DNA from: Sphingomonas phyllosphaerae FA2
GTDB lineage: Bacteria; Pseudomonadota; Alphaproteobacteria; Sphingomonadales; Sphingomonadaceae
Assembly: GCF_000427645.1 (NCBI RefSeq)
Contig: NZ_KE386571.1
Span: 2,661,454-2,725,453 of the forward strand
DNA: 64,000 nucleotides
Direction of reading: 5' to 3'
Each line of letters begins with the position of its first letter. Within the stretch, counting starts at the first letter, position 1. The translations under genes were made by a program, and so were the position numbers. The notes beneath the pieces were generated by a model that was not told where the DNA came from, did not search any database, and saw only the letters and a program-made list of their open reading frames with translations. Shown in pieces: positions 20,395 through 29,789 of this stretch.

Positions 20395-21441
20395 CTACGA
20401 CCACACCCGCTCGAACCGATCACCAAGCCCGGTCAGCAGCTCATACTGGCTGACCCCGCTCGCCGCCGCGACATGCACCAGATCGTCGTCGAAGCGCACC
20501 CAGTCGCCCTCGCGCACCGTCGCGGCACGCGCGTCGAGCGCGACGAGGTCCATCGACACGCGCCCGATCACCGGCAGCAGCGCATCGCCCGCGAACGCAC
20601 AGCCGCGGCTAGAGAGCGCGCGGCGATAGCCATCGGCATAACCGAGGTTGACGATCGCGACCGGCAGATCCGCCTCGGCGCGCCATGTCGCGTTATAGCC
20701 GACCGTCTCGCCGGCGCGCACCGTCCGGCATTGCAGCACCTCCGCCGCGATGGTCGCCACGGGGCAGATCGCCGAGGCCAGCGCCGCCACGGGCACCCCG
20801 CCATAGAGCGCGAGGCCGGGACGGGTGACGTCGAAGTGATATCCCGCGCCCAGCGCGATTCCCGCCGAATTGGCAAGGCTCATCCGCCGTGCTCCGGTCC
20901 GCCCCGCAAGCGCCGCGAAACGAGCGCGCTGCACCTCGTTCAGTGCATGGCCGGGCTCATCCGCGCAGGCGAGGTGGCTCATCACCGTATCGATCGCCAG
21001 GCCGTCGAGCAGCCCGCCCGCGACGTCTGCCTCCGAAACGCCGAGCCGGTTCATGCCCGTATCGACCATCACGTCGCACACCTGCCCCGGTGCGACCATC
21101 CGCCACCGCGCCACCTGCGCCGCCGTGCTCAGCACCGGACGCACGCCCGGCAGGTCGGGCAACGGCAGGTCCGCCTCGCGTAGCCCGTGCAGCACCGCAA
21201 TGGTGGCGTCGCGCCCGGCGATCAGGTCGGCGATCGCCCGCGCCTCCGCCCAGGTCGCGACGAACAGGTCGCGGCATCCGGCGTCGAGCAGCCGCGGCAC
21301 CGCCTCGCGCGCGCCCAGCCCATAACCATCGGCCTTCACCGCGGCCCCGCACGCCGCCGCCCCGCTCAACCGCGCGAGCGCGCGCCAGTTGGCGACCAGG
21401 GCGTCGGAGGAGAGATACAGGCGGTGCGGACGATGCGACAT
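20395..21441 (-). CDS. alr: alanine racemase
   Basis: A 348-residue PLP enzyme that converts L- to D-alanine for peptidoglycan. The PLP lysine lies in AAVKADGYGLG near residue 38, the opposing tyrosine in GETVGYNATW, and NLGYADGYRR and IGRVSMDLVALD are conserved C-terminal blocks. The ATG at 21441 (MSHRPHRLYLSSDALVANWR) is chosen because it fits family length. It is divergent from ispDF across 225 bases that hold a cluster of DnaA-box-like sequences. No terminator separates it from the converging PhaC-like gene. Confidence 0.95.
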   Translation of the reverse strand: MSHRPHRLYLSSDALVANWRALARLSGAAACGAAVKADGYGLGAREAVPRLLDAGCRDLFVATWAEARAIADLIAGRDATIAVLHGLREADLPLPDLPGVRPVLSTAAQVARWRMVAPGQVCDVMVDTGMNRLGVSEADVAGGLLDGLAIDTVMSHLACADEPGHALNEVQRARFAALAGRTGARRMSLANSAGIALGAGYHFDVTRPGLALYGGVPVAALASAICPVATIAAEVLQCRTVRAGETVGYNATWRAEADLPVAIVNLGYADGYRRALSSRGCAFAGDALLPVIGRVSMDLVALDARAATVREGDWVRFDDDLVHVAAASGVSQYELLTGLGDRFERVWS

Positions 21442-21489
21442 GCCACGCCGGTTAGCGCCTGCGCGCGCGCCGCGCCACCGTTGCAGCGC

Positions 21490-21576
21490 TGTGGATAACT
21501 TGGTGGATAGCCGGTTGGCATAGATTGGATAACCTGACGACAATCAGCGCATAAGCGGTGGAAGAAATGTGGATCG
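21490..21576. promoter_or_regulatory. cluster of DnaA-box-like 9-mers
   Basis: TGTGGATAA at 21490-21498 is the exact complement of the DnaA box TTATCCACA. Three further 9-mers in the same orientation differ from it at two positions: GGTGGATAG (21502), ATTGGATAA (21524) and TGTGGATCG (21568). They lie in the alr-ispDF divergent gap, locally less GC-rich than its surroundings. This could be a DnaA-regulated promoter or a titration site; origin function is not supported by neighbours. Confidence 0.4.
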
Positions 21577-21666
21577 TCACGAATGCTCCCGCAATCACGC
21601 CGGCGACACACCCGACCACCAACAGGCGAGGTGACGCGCCCGTCAGGACCGGCTAGGGGCGCGACC

Positions 21667-22794
21667 ATGACCACGGTCGCCCTTATCGTCGCCGCCGGCA
21701 CCGGCTCCCGCAGCGGCAGCACCCTCCCGAAGCAATTCGCGCCCGTCGCGGGCCGCGCGATGCTCGCGTGGAGTTACGACGCGCTCGTCGCGCATCCCGC
21801 GATCGAGCGCGTGCTGGTCGTCGTCGCGCCCGGGCAGGAGCCGCTGCTGCGCGCCGCCTTGCCCGATGCGGCGTGGGTGACGGGTGGCGCGGAGCGGCGC
21901 GACAGCGTCGCCGCCGGGCTCGCCGCACTGGGCGATGCGACCCGCGTGCTGGTCCATGACGCGGCGCGCCCGTTCGTGCCTGCGGCGGTGGTCGACCGGC
22001 TGCTCGCCGCGCTCGACCATGCCGACGGCGCGATCCCGGTGCTGCCGGTCGCCGACACCTTGGTCGCGACCGACGGCAAGACCGTTGCGCGCGACACGCT
22101 GCGCCGGGTGCAGACCCCGCAGGCGTTCCGCGTCGAGGCGGTCGCCGCCGCACACGCCGCATGGGACGGACCGGTCGCCACCGACGACGCGCAGATGGTG
22201 CGCGCGCTGGGCAAAAACGTCACGATGGTCGAAGGCGATACGATGCTCGACAAGATCACCTACCCCGCCGATTTCGCGGCCGCCGAGGCGCGCGTCGCCA
22301 CCGAGACGCGCTCGGCGAGCGGGTTCGACGTCCATCGGTTGGAGGATGGCGAGGAATTATGGCTTGGCGGCGTGCTGATCCCGCATCATCAGGGCCTGTC
22401 GGGGCATAGCGACGCCGATGTCGCGCTCCACGCGATCACCGACGCGGTGCTCGGCACGATCGCGGCCGGGGATATCGGCACGCACTTCCCCCCGAGCGAC
22501 CCGCAATGGCGCGGTGCCGAATCGGGGCAGTTCCTCGCACACGCCCGCTCGCTGGTCGAGGCGCGCGGCGGCCGGATCACCTTCGTCGACCTGACATTGA
22601 TGTGCGAGGCGCCCAAGATAGGCCCGCACCGCGCGGCGATGCAGGCGCGGATCGCGGAACTTCTCGGCCTCTCGACCGATCGGGTCAGCGTGAAGGCGAC
22701 CACCACCGAGCGTCTGGGGTTCACGGGCCGTGGCGAAGGCATCGCGGCGCAGGCGGTCGCGACCATCGAACTGCCGCGCGCGGGGCGGGCATGA
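21667..22794 (+). CDS. ispDF: bifunctional IspD/IspF of the MEP isoprenoid pathway
   Basis: A 375-residue fusion enzyme. Residues 1-215 are 2-C-methyl-D-erythritol 4-phosphate cytidylyltransferase (VALIVAAGTGSRSGSTLPKQ, then LVHDAARPFV and RVQTPQAF). From G219 the chain is the 2,4-cyclodiphosphate synthase with SGFDVHRL, GLSGHSDADVALHAI and the SVKATTTERLGFTGRGEGI end. The two domains catalyse non-consecutive steps; the fusion is common in alphaproteobacteria. The ATG at 21667 starts MTTVALIV. It overlaps the next gene by four bases (ATGA), so an operon of three genes is likely. Confidence 0.96.
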   Translation: MTTVALIVAAGTGSRSGSTLPKQFAPVAGRAMLAWSYDALVAHPAIERVLVVVAPGQEPLLRAALPDAAWVTGGAERRDSVAAGLAALGDATRVLVHDAARPFVPAAVVDRLLAALDHADGAIPVLPVADTLVATDGKTVARDTLRRVQTPQAFRVEAVAAAHAAWDGPVATDDAQMVRALGKNVTMVEGDTMLDKITYPADFAAAEARVATETRSASGFDVHRLEDGEELWLGGVLIPHHQGLSGHSDADVALHAITDAVLGTIAAGDIGTHFPPSDPQWRGAESGQFLAHARSLVEARGGRITFVDLTLMCEAPKIGPHRAAMQARIAELLGLSTDRVSVKATTTERLGFTGRGEGIAAQAVATIELPRAGRA

Positions 22795-23321
22795 AACGCC
22801 TCGCGGGGCTGTTCGCGCTGGTCGCGATGCTAGCGGCACCGGCCGCATCGGCGCAGACGCCGTGCCTGAGCGCGGCCGATGCCGAGTCGATCGCGCTGGT
22901 GGCGATGCCCGAGATCATCCGCGACGCCGGGCGGGTCTGCGCGGCGCTGCCCGCGACCAGCTTGTTGCGTCGGCCGAGCGGCGACTTTCTCGCCAAATAC
23001 GACCGCGAGGCCGATCGCGCCTGGCCCACCGCGCGCACCGCGATCGCGAAGCTGAGCGATCCGGCGGTGGAACTGCTGCTGCTCAGCGACTATGCGCGCC
23101 CGATGCTCACCTCGCTTCTCGCGCCGCAGATCACCGGGCGCATCCAGGCCGGCGATTGCCCGACGCTCGACCGGCTGGTCACGCTGCTCGAGCCGCTGCC
23201 GGCGCGCAACACCGCCGGGATCGTCGTCGCGACCTTGCAATATCTGAAGTCCGAGAAGAACAAGGGGAAGCGTACCGACATCCCCGATCTGCCGGTGTGT
23301 CCGGCGGGGGCCACACGATGA
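22791..23321 (+). CDS. exported hypothetical protein in the ispDF operon
   Basis: A 176-residue protein with a clear signal peptide (MKRLAGLFALVAMLAAPAASA). The mature part is helical and contains three cysteines (PCLSAAD, VCAALPAT, DCPTLD) plus one near the C-terminus (PVCPAG), which could form two periplasmic disulfides. I do not recognise a family. Start and stop both overlap their neighbours by four bases (ATGA), so it is translationally coupled to ispDF and to the pncC-like gene. Confidence 0.8.
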   Translation: MKRLAGLFALVAMLAAPAASAQTPCLSAADAESIALVAMPEIIRDAGRVCAALPATSLLRRPSGDFLAKYDREADRAWPTARTAIAKLSDPAVELLLLSDYARPMLTSLLAPQITGRIQAGDCPTLDRLVTLLEPLPARNTAGIVVATLQYLKSEKNKGKRTDIPDLPVCPAGATR

Positions 23322-23830
23322 ACGACATCACCTTGCCACAGGAACTGGTCGACGCCGCGCGCCGCGTGGTCGAGGCGAACCGCGCCGCCGGACGCCGTGT
23401 CGCGGTCGCCGAAAGCTGCACGGGCGGGCTGGTCGCCGCCGCGCTGACCGAAATTCCGGGCTCCTCCGAGGTGCTGGAGGCCGGGTTCGTCACCTATTCC
23501 AATTCCGCCAAGCAGCAATTGCTCAACGTCAGCGGCGACGTGCTCGACACGTTCGGCGCGGTGTCGATCGCGGTGGCATGGAGCATGGCGCAGGGCGCGC
23601 TCGCCAAGTCCGACGCCGACGTTGCGGTCGCGATAACCGGGGTCGCCGGGCCGGGCGGCGGCAGCGAGAAGAAGCCGGTCGGCACCGTGGTGTTCGCGCG
23701 CGCCGAGCGCGGCGGCGATCCCGCGGACGTGATCGCCGACAAGCGCTTCTTCGGCGACCTCGGCCGCGGCGGGGTGCGGCTTCAGGCGGCGCTGTGCGCG
23801 CTGGAGCTGCTGCTGCCCGACGCGCCGTAG
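23318..23830 (+). CDS. pncC: CinA-type nicotinamide-nucleotide amidase
   Basis: The 170-residue protein is the stand-alone C-terminal domain of CinA. Relatives deamidate NMN to NaMN in NAD recycling. The family motifs VAVAESCTGGLVAAALTEIPG, the GAVS segment, and AVAITGVAGPGGGSEKKPVGTV are intact. It overlaps the upstream gene by ATGA. Its last 49 bases overlap, antisense, the 3' end of the COQ10-like gene, so the two mRNAs can pair. Confidence 0.92.
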   Translation: MNDITLPQELVDAARRVVEANRAAGRRVAVAESCTGGLVAAALTEIPGSSEVLEAGFVTYSNSAKQQLLNVSGDVLDTFGAVSIAVAWSMAQGALAKSDADVAVAITGVAGPGGGSEKKPVGTVVFARAERGGDPADVIADKRFFGDLGRGGVRLQAALCALELLLPDAP

Positions 23831-24252
23831 AGCTTGGCGGCGCGCTCCTCGAATGCGCCGATCATCCGGCGCAGCGCGACGCCGAACACCTGCCCCGCCA
23901 GCATCTCGAACATCCGGTTCTTGAACGCGAAATCGACCGAGAAATCGACGAGGCACCCGCCCTCACCGTCCGCGCGGAATCGCCAGTCGTTGTTGAGATA
24001 TTTGAGCGGGCCTTCGATATATTCGACGCGGATCGTCTCGGGGTGCTGCTTGGTCACCTTGGAGGTGAAGGTTTCGCGCAGCCCCTTGAACCCGACGATC
24101 ATGTCGGCGAGCGTCTCTTCCGGCGTGTCCTTGCGAACGCGCATCGCGCTGACCCACGGCAGAAATTCCGGGTAGCGCCGCACGTCCGCGACCAGGTCGA
24201 ACATCTGCTCCGGCGTATAGGGCAGCCGGCGTGTCTCGCTATGCTTGGGCAT
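23782..24252 (-). CDS. COQ10/START-domain ubiquinone-binding protein (RatA family)
   Basis: A 156-residue polyketide-cyclase/START-like protein. MPKHSETRRLPYTPEQMFDL and the following VADVRRYPEFLPWVSA are the family hallmark, and the VDFAFKNRMFEMLAGQVFG helix closes the lipid pocket. Mitochondrial Coq10 binds coenzyme Q and supports respiration. E. coli RatA, a homologue, was described as a ribosome-association toxin, but no antitoxin is adjacent, so the quinone role is more likely here. A low-complexity tail (GASGSSSSSAHSAA) arises from the overlap with pncC. It follows lipA by 6 bases, which suggests one transcript. Confidence 0.88.
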   Translation of the reverse strand: MPKHSETRRLPYTPEQMFDLVADVRRYPEFLPWVSAMRVRKDTPEETLADMIVGFKGLRETFTSKVTKQHPETIRVEYIEGPLKYLNNDWRFRADGEGGCLVDFSVDFAFKNRMFEMLAGQVFGVALRRMIGAFEERAAKLYGASGSSSSSAHSAA

Positions 24253-24258
24253 CCGGGA

Positions 24259-25188
24259 TCAGGCGGCGGGGCGCGCGGCCAGCTTCGCGTCGCGCGCCGC
24301 CTTCATCTTCGCGAAATCGTCGCCGGCATGATAGCTCGACCGCGTCAGCGGCGACGAGGCGACCAGCAGGAAGCCCTTGGCGCGCCCGATCGCGGCATAA
24401 GCGTCGAACGCCGCCGGGGTGACGAAATCGGCGACCTTGGCGTGGCGCGGCGTCGGCTGGAGATACTGCCCCATCGTCAGGAAATCGATGTCGGCGGAGC
24501 GCATGTCGTCCATCACCTGATGAACTTCCAGCCGTTCCTCGCCCAGACCGAGCATGATGCCCGACTTGGTGAAAATGGATGGGTCAAGTTTCTTGACGCT
24601 TTCAAGCAACCGCAGCGATGCATAATAGCGCGCACCGGGCCGAATGGTCGGATACAGCCGCGGCACGGTTTCCAGATTGTGATTATATACGTCCGGACGC
24701 GCAGCAACGATTGCCTCGACCGCCGCCTCATGCTTGTTGCGGAAGTCGGGGGTCAGAATTTCGATCGTGGTATTTGGATTGGTGCGACGGATGGCCTCGA
24801 TGACCCTCACGAACTGCTTCGCACCGCCATCGGGCAGATCGTCGCGATCCACCGAGGTCACGACGATATGCGCCAACCCCATCTGCGCCGCCGCATCGGC
24901 GACGTTCTGCGGCTCCATCGGATCGACCGCGCGCGGCATCCCCGTCTTCACGTTGCAGAAGGCGCAGGCGCGCGTGCACGTATCGCCGAGGATCATGACG
25001 GTGGCGTGCTTCTTGGTCCAGCACTCCCCGATGTTCGGGCAGGCGGCCTCTTCGCACACCGTCGTCAGGCTCTTCGAACGCATCAGCGCGCGAGTCGCGG
25101 CGAAGCCCTCGCTGGTCGGGGCTTTCACCCGAATCCAGTCGGGCTTGCGTTGCCGCTGGGGAGCCGGGAGCGGGGTCATGTCGTTCAT
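24259..25188 (-). CDS. lipA: lipoyl synthase
   Basis: A 309-residue radical-SAM enzyme that inserts two sulfurs into octanoyl groups on lipoyl domains. The SAM cluster motif is CTRACAFC; the auxiliary sulfur-donor cluster uses [12 protein letters not shown] near the N-terminus and the serine of RSSYHAGD near the C-terminus. All are present. The ATG at 25188 ([20 protein letters not shown]) fits family length. Divergent from the carbonic anhydrase gene (53 bases between starts) and co-directional with the COQ10-like gene. Confidence 0.97.
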   Translation of the reverse strand: MNDMTPLPAPQRQRKPDWIRVKAPTSEGFAATRALMRSKSLTTVCEEAACPNIGECWTKKHATVMILGDTCTRACAFCNVKTGMPRAVDPMEPQNVADAAAQMGLAHIVVTSVDRDDLPDGGAKQFVRVIEAIRRTNPNTTIEILTPDFRNKHEAAVEAIVAARPDVYNHNLETVPRLYPTIRPGARYYASLRLLESVKKLDPSIFTKSGIMLGLGEERLEVHQVMDDMRSADIDFLTMGQYLQPTPRHAKVADFVTPAAFDAYAAIGRAKGFLLVASSPLTRSSYHAGDDFAKMKAARDAKLAARPAA

Positions 25189-25241
25189 GGGCGTCCAGAT
25201 AGCGTTTACTTCCACCTGAAACAACGAAGGGCTTTTACGGC

Positions 25242-25871
25242 ATGAGAAAGTTCCACGACCTGATCGAGGGCTATTACCGCTTCCGCGGCAACGAATGGAT
25301 CGAGGAGCGCGAGAGCTGGAGCAAGCTGGCCGAGGGTCAGGAGCCCAAGGTGATGGTGATCGCCTGTTCGGACAGCCGTGTCGATCCCGCGACAATCTTC
25401 GGCACGGTGCCGGGCGAAGTGTTCGTGGTGCGCAACGTCGCCAACCTCGTCCCGCCGTTCGACCCGTCGGGCGGTCTGCACGGCGTGTCGGCGGCGCTGG
25501 AATTCGCGGTCACGGTGCTGAAGGTCGACGAGATCCTGGTGCTGGGCCACGGCCAGTGCGGCGGCGTGAAGGCGTCGCTGTCGGGCGCGCTGCGCGATGC
25601 CAAGCCGGGTGAAGGCGGGTTCGTCGCCGAGTGGATCAAGCTGCTCGACGAGGCGCGCGAGAAGGTGATTGCTGAGCATGGCGACGGCCCCGAAGGCCAG
25701 ACCGCGCTGGAGCGCGAGGGCGTCAAGGTGTCGATCGAGAATCTGAAGACCTTCCCGTTCGTCCAGCAGCGGCTGAAGGACGGCTCGCTGACGCTGCACG
25801 GCGCGGTGTTCGCGATCAAGGACGGCAAGCTGAACGTGCTGCAGGAAGACGGCCATTACGAAGCCGCGTAA
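25242..25871 (+). CDS. beta-class carbonic anhydrase
   Basis: A 209-residue cytosolic zinc enzyme that interconverts CO2 and bicarbonate. The zinc ligands are C42 (ACSDSRVDP), H103 and C106 (LGHGQCGG), with D44/R46 as the catalytic dyad. [11 protein letters not shown] is also conserved. There is no signal peptide. Length is normal for the plant-like clade. A GC-rich hairpin with a TCTTCTTT tail follows the stop. Confidence 0.95.
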   Translation: MRKFHDLIEGYYRFRGNEWIEERESWSKLAEGQEPKVMVIACSDSRVDPATIFGTVPGEVFVVRNVANLVPPFDPSGGLHGVSAALEFAVTVLKVDEILVLGHGQCGGVKASLSGALRDAKPGEGGFVAEWIKLLDEAREKVIAEHGDGPEGQTALEREGVKVSIENLKTFPFVQQRLKDGSLTLHGAVFAIKDGKLNVLQEDGHYEAA

Positions 25872-25885
25872 GCGGTTCTGATGTG

Positions 25886-25932
25886 CGGCGGCCGCTTCGT
25901 TCCTTTCGAGGAGCGGGGCGGCCGTCTTCTTT
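25886..25932 (+). terminator. terminator of the carbonic anhydrase gene
   Basis: CGGCCGC (25889-25895) and GCGGCCG (25918-25924) pair, with further partial pairing inside, and TCTTCTTTG follows. It begins 15 bases after the stop codon. Confidence 0.7.
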
Positions 25933-25959
25933 GTGGAGCGCGGCCTTGCCCCACAAGCC

Positions 25960-26091
25960 GTCGCCCCTGCGCAGGCAGGGGCCTATGGCTGTCGAGTGGG
26001 AATGTGTGCGCACGGACACACGGGTCGGGCATGTGTCCGCGCTGTACCGCGAGACGAAACAGACATGGGCCCCTGCCTGCGCAGGGGCGAC
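25960..26091. repeat. palindromic intergenic repeat, GTCGCCCC..GCAGG family, copy 2
   Basis: Arms GTCGCCCCTGCGCAGGCAGG and CCTGCCTGCGCAGGGGCGAC are almost perfectly inverted. The left arm runs into GGGGCCTATGGCTGTC, matching the copy at 2340-2469, and total lengths are close (132 and 130 bases). It fills the gap after the carbonic anhydrase gene. Confidence 0.75.
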
Positions 26092-26116
26092 GGCTGCGCA
26101 GGGGCGACGGGTCTCC

Positions 26117-26209
26117 GTCATTCCCGCGAAGGAGGGAATCCAGACGCGCAGGTCATCATGAGGATCGCAGACGTCAGAGGTTCTGGATTCCCGCCTTCGC
26201 GGGAATGAC
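26117..26209. repeat. GTCATTCCC..GGGAATCCAG palindromic repeat, copy 2
   Basis: Arms GTCATTCCCGCGAAGGAGGG and CCCGCCTTCGCGGGAATGAC enclose AATCCAGA and TCTGGATT inner arms. It is placed between the previous repeat and the aspS stop, so the convergent 360-base gap is nearly all repeat DNA. Confidence 0.8.
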
Positions 26210-26232
26210 GAGGGCGCGCGAGAGCCTTCCCC

Positions 26233-28050
26233 TCACCCCGCGTGCGGGCTGACCGTCGCCGTCGCGTCCTTCTTCGGCGCATCCGCCGTCACCCGCACGC
26301 TCAGCTCGCGCAGCTGCTTCACCGACGCCGGCGACGGCGCGCCCATCAGCAGGTCCTCGGCGCGCTGGTTCATCGGGAACAACGACACTTCGCGCAGATT
26401 CTGCGCGTCGCACACCAGCATGACGATCCGGTCGACGCCGGCCGCCATCCCGCCGTGCGGCGGCGCGCCGTACTGGAACGCGCGGTAGAGGCCGCCGAAG
26501 CGCTCCTCGACATCCGCCTTCGACAACCCGACCAGCTCGAACGCCTTGACCATCAGCTCGGGCGACTGGTTGCGGATCGAACCCGACGCGATCTCATAGC
26601 CGTTGCAGACCAGATCGTATTGATACGCCTTGATCGTCAGCGGGTCCCGCCCGGTCAGCGCGTCCATCCCGCCCTGCGGCATCGAGAACGGGTTGTGCGC
26701 GAACTCGACCTTCTTCTCGTCCTCGTCATATTCGTAGAAGGGGAAGTCGACGATCCAGCACAGCCGGAACGCGCCCTGCTCGATCAGCCCGAGCTGGTCG
26801 GCGACGCGGGTCCGCGCAAGACCGGCGAGCTTCGCGGCCTGCTCCGGCTTGCCCGCGGCGAAGAACAGGCCGTCGTCGGGACCGAGACCGAGCGCGGAAT
26901 AGAGCGCCTCCATCCCCTCGGTGCCGTGGTTCTTGGCGATCGGCCCACCGAACTCGCCGTTTTTGCGGGTGACGTAACCGAGCCCGGCATGGCCCTCGCT
27001 GCGCGCCCAGTCGTTCATCTCGTCAAAGAACTTGCGGCTCTTCTCGCCGGTCTTCGGCGCCGGGATCGCGCGGACGACGCCACCCGAGCCGACGATCTTC
27101 TCGAACAAGCCGAAGCCCGAAGTCGTGAAATGCTCCGACACGTCGGTGATGAGCAGCGGGTTGCGCAGGTCGGGCTTGTCGCTGCCGTACTTCAGCATCG
27201 ACTCGTCGTACGGAATGCGCGGGAATTCACCGACCGGGGTGACGGTGCGGCCATCGGCGAACTTCTCGAAGATGCCGCCGATCACCGGCTCCATCGTCTC
27301 CCACACCTCTTCCTGCGTGACGAAGCTCATCTCCAGATCGAGCTGGTAGAATTCGCCCGGCAGCCGGTCGGCGCGCGGGTCCTCGTCGCGGAAGCACGGC
27401 GCGATCTGGAAATAACGGTCGAAACCCGCGACCATCAGCAATTGCTTGTATTGCTGCGGCGCCTGCGGGAGCGCGTAGAACTTGCCGGGATGGATGCGGC
27501 TCGGCACCAGGAAGTCGCGCGCGCCCTCGGGCGACGAGGCGGTCAGGATCGGGGTCGAATATTCGGTGAAGCCGGCATCCTCCATGCGGCGACGCATGTC
27601 GGAGATCACCTTGGTCCGGCGCACGATATTGGCGTGCAGCGTCTCGCGGCGCAGGTCGAGGAAGCGATAACGCAGGCGGATATCCTCGGGATAATCCTGC
27701 TCGCCCGCCACCGGCATCGGCAACTCCTCGGCCGCCGACAGCACGGTCGCACCGCGCGCATAGACCTCGATCTCGCCGGTCGCGAGATTGCCGTTCACCG
27801 TGCCCTCGCTGCGGCGCTTCACGCTGCCGTCGATCGTCACCACCGACTCGACGCGCACCGCGTCGAGGATCGCCAGCGCGGGCGAGTCGCTGTCGGCGAC
27901 GATCTGCGTGATCCCGTAATGGTCGCGCAGGTCGACGAACAACACGCCGCCGTGGTCGCGCTTGCGGTGCACCCAGCCGGAGAGGCGGACGGTGTCCCCG
28001 GCCTGATCGGCGGACAGCGCGGCGCAATGGTGGGTGCGATAGGCGTGCAT
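26233..28050 (-). CDS. aspS: aspartyl-tRNA synthetase
   Basis: The 605-residue class II synthetase charges tRNA-Asp (and possibly tRNA-Asn). An OB-fold anticodon domain opens the protein ([20 protein letters not shown]). Motif 2 reads [19 protein letters not shown], the bacterial GAD insertion domain sits in the middle, and motif 3 ([13 protein letters not shown]) is near the end. The start at 28050 (MHAYRTHHC) matches homologues; the frame stays open far upstream only by chance in GC-rich DNA. It is divergent from rnd. Confidence 0.96.
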   Translation of the reverse strand: MHAYRTHHCAALSADQAGDTVRLSGWVHRKRDHGGVLFVDLRDHYGITQIVADSDSPALAILDAVRVESVVTIDGSVKRRSEGTVNGNLATGEIEVYARGATVLSAAEELPMPVAGEQDYPEDIRLRYRFLDLRRETLHANIVRRTKVISDMRRRMEDAGFTEYSTPILTASSPEGARDFLVPSRIHPGKFYALPQAPQQYKQLLMVAGFDRYFQIAPCFRDEDPRADRLPGEFYQLDLEMSFVTQEEVWETMEPVIGGIFEKFADGRTVTPVGEFPRIPYDESMLKYGSDKPDLRNPLLITDVSEHFTTSGFGLFEKIVGSGGVVRAIPAPKTGEKSRKFFDEMNDWARSEGHAGLGYVTRKNGEFGGPIAKNHGTEGMEALYSALGLGPDDGLFFAAGKPEQAAKLAGLARTRVADQLGLIEQGAFRLCWIVDFPFYEYDEDEKKVEFAHNPFSMPQGGMDALTGRDPLTIKAYQYDLVCNGYEIASGSIRNQSPELMVKAFELVGLSKADVEERFGGLYRAFQYGAPPHGGMAAGVDRIVMLVCDAQNLREVSLFPMNQRAEDLLMGAPSPASVKQLRELSVRVTADAPKKDATATVSPHAG

Positions 28051-28173
28051 GAAAAATCTCTGACCAATGGGCGACCGCGCGAACGCGCACGGCCACATTT
28101 CCGACAGGCGTCGCCCTCCCCTTTCGGAACCCACTTTGTCAAGGCGCGTGAGCCGGGCTATGGACGGGCGCTT

Positions 28174-29349
28174 ATGCACGTCCATCCGCTCATCACCGAC
28201 AGCGCAACGCTCGCCAATCTCTGTGCCCGCCTTGCCGATGCCCCGTTCGTCACCGTCGACACCGAGTTCATGCGCGAGAGCACCTATTACCCGGAGCTCT
28301 GCCTGATCCAGATCGCCGATACCGAGGAGGCCGCGGCGATCGACCCGATGGCGCCGGGGATCGATCTCGGCCCGCTGCTCGACCTGCTGGTCGACAATGA
28401 GGAGGTGCTCAAGGTCTTCCACGCCGGCGGGCAGGATATCGAGATCATCTACAACCTGACCGGGCGCACCCCGCATCCGCTGTTCGATACGCAGATCGCG
28501 GCGATGGCGCTGGGGCAAGGCGAGCAGATTGGTTACTCGAACCTCGTCGACAGCTGGCTGGGCGTGCAGATCGACAAGGGCGCGCGCTTCACCGACTGGG
28601 CGCGCCGCCCGCTCGACGCGCGGCAGATCGAATATGCGATCGGCGACGTCACGCATTTGTCGAAGATCTTCCCCAAGATGCTGGAACGGCTCCGCAAGAC
28701 CGGGCGTGGGGCGTGGCTGGATCAGGAGATGGAACGGCTCGCCGATCCTGCCAATTACGCCAACGACCCCGATGTCGCGTGGAAGCGCGTGCGCGTGGCC
28801 AGCCGCAAGCCCGAAGTGCTCGGCCGCCTCAAGGCGATCGCCAAGTGGCGCGAGCTGGAGGCGCAGGCCAAGGATTTGCCGCGAGGGCGGATCGTCAAGG
28901 ACGAAACGATCGCCGATCTCGCCGGCCACCCGCCGCGCAAGCAGGTCGATCTCGCTAAGGTGCGCGGGCTGTCGCAGACGTGGGCCGGCAACGACATTGG
29001 CGCGCGGCTGATGGCAGCGATCGACGCCGCCTGCCCGCTTCCAGAGGACGAGATGCCCCCGCGCGAGGATCGTAAGCCGGGGCTCGGCAAGGAAGGCGCA
29101 CTGGTCGCCGACCTCCTGAAGCTGCTGCTCAAGATTCGCGCGCGCGACATTGACGTCGCGCCGCGACTGCTGGCGCGCGGCGACGAGCTGGAATTGCTCG
29201 CCGCCGGGCAGCGGCAGGGGTTGCAGATCCTGCAGGGCTGGCGCTTCGACCAGTTCGGGCAGGACGCGCTCGATCTGGTCGAGGGGCGACTTGGCTTCGC
29301 GGTGCAGGACGGGCGGCTGAAGATGACGCGGACGGAGTCGGCGGTATGA
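28174..29349 (+). CDS. rnd: ribonuclease D
   Basis: A 391-residue DEDD-family 3'-5' exoribonuclease that trims tRNA and other stable RNA ends. Exo I is VDTEFMRE (D29, E31), Exo II is the [10 protein letters not shown] segment, and Exo III is YAIGDVTHL. An HRDC domain follows from about residue 215 and a second HRDC-like region completes the protein. The ATG at 28174 gives [13 protein letters not shown]. It overlaps the following lipoprotein gene by four bases (ATGA). Confidence 0.94.
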   Translation: MHVHPLITDSATLANLCARLADAPFVTVDTEFMRESTYYPELCLIQIADTEEAAAIDPMAPGIDLGPLLDLLVDNEEVLKVFHAGGQDIEIIYNLTGRTPHPLFDTQIAAMALGQGEQIGYSNLVDSWLGVQIDKGARFTDWARRPLDARQIEYAIGDVTHLSKIFPKMLERLRKTGRGAWLDQEMERLADPANYANDPDVAWKRVRVASRKPEVLGRLKAIAKWRELEAQAKDLPRGRIVKDETIADLAGHPPRKQVDLAKVRGLSQTWAGNDIGARLMAAIDAACPLPEDEMPPREDRKPGLGKEGALVADLLKLLLKIRARDIDVAPRLLARGDELELLAAGQRQGLQILQGWRFDQFGQDALDLVEGRLGFAVQDGRLKMTRTESAV

Positions 29350-29636
29350 AGCGCGCAATCGGACTGGTGACGCTGCTGGCGCTGGGCGCGTGCGCAAAAC
29401 CTGCGGCACCGATCGCGGCGGCCGCTGCGCCGGGCGTACAGTGCGACGCCAATGCGGTGGAATCGCTCGTCGGGCGCATGGCCGCGGACGTCACCGCCGA
29501 CGCGCAAAAGCGCAGCGGCGCGCGCTTCGTGCGCAGCTACCGCAGCGGCGACATGCTGACGATGGACTTCCGCCCCGACCGGCTGAACATCGAGCGCGAC
29601 GCAGCCGGCAAGGTGGTGAAGTTCAGCTGCGGCTGA
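29346..29636 (+). CDS. I78-family peptidase inhibitor lipoprotein
   Basis: A 96-residue protein with a lipobox (LALGAC) after a short signal peptide, so it is probably anchored to a membrane on the outside. The C-terminal [20 protein letters not shown] with a final cysteine matches the I78 inhibitor fold, which blocks serine peptidases and forms a disulfide with an upstream cysteine ([13 protein letters not shown]). ATGA overlap with rnd indicates co-transcription with an unrelated cytosolic enzyme. Confidence 0.8.
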   Translation: MKRAIGLVTLLALGACAKPAAPIAAAAAPGVQCDANAVESLVGRMAADVTADAQKRSGARFVRSYRSGDMLTMDFRPDRLNIERDAAGKVVKFSCG

Positions 29637-29709
29637 TCCCGCCGTCGCCCCGGACGCGATCCGGGACGACGACGAGAGGGGCACGATACCCTCCATCGGG
29701 CAGAGCGCC

Positions 29710-29784
29710 GTCATTGCGAGCGTAGCGAAGCAATCCAGGGACGGACCAAGACGCCCTGGATTGCTTCGCTACGCTCGCAATGAC
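29710..29784. repeat. 75-bp hairpin repeat GTCATTGCGAGCGTAGCGAA, copy 1
   Basis: Arms GTCATTGCGAGCGTAGCGAA..CAATCCAGG and the inverted CCTGGATTG..TTCGCTACGCTCGCAATGAC enclose a core GACGGACCAAGACG. Four copies of identical length occur in the window (also 44023, 47876, 52868). A short palindrome GTCGCCCCGGACGCGATCC (29643-29669) precedes it. It lies between convergent genes. Confidence 0.88.
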
Positions 29785-29789
29785 AGCGA

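Noticed and set aside
21442..21666. Chromosomal replication origin
   Set aside because: DnaA-box-like sequences are present, but no AT-rich unwinding element, dnaA, parAB or other origin marker is nearby.
23782..24252. RatA-type toxin of a toxin-antitoxin pair
   Set aside because: No antitoxin gene is adjacent, and linkage with lipA fits a respiratory COQ10-like role better.
28051..29409. Apparent N-terminal extension of aspS across the rnd gene
   Set aside because: The extension is antisense to rnd, which has intact exonuclease motifs, and AspRS homologues start at MHAYRTH-like sequence.
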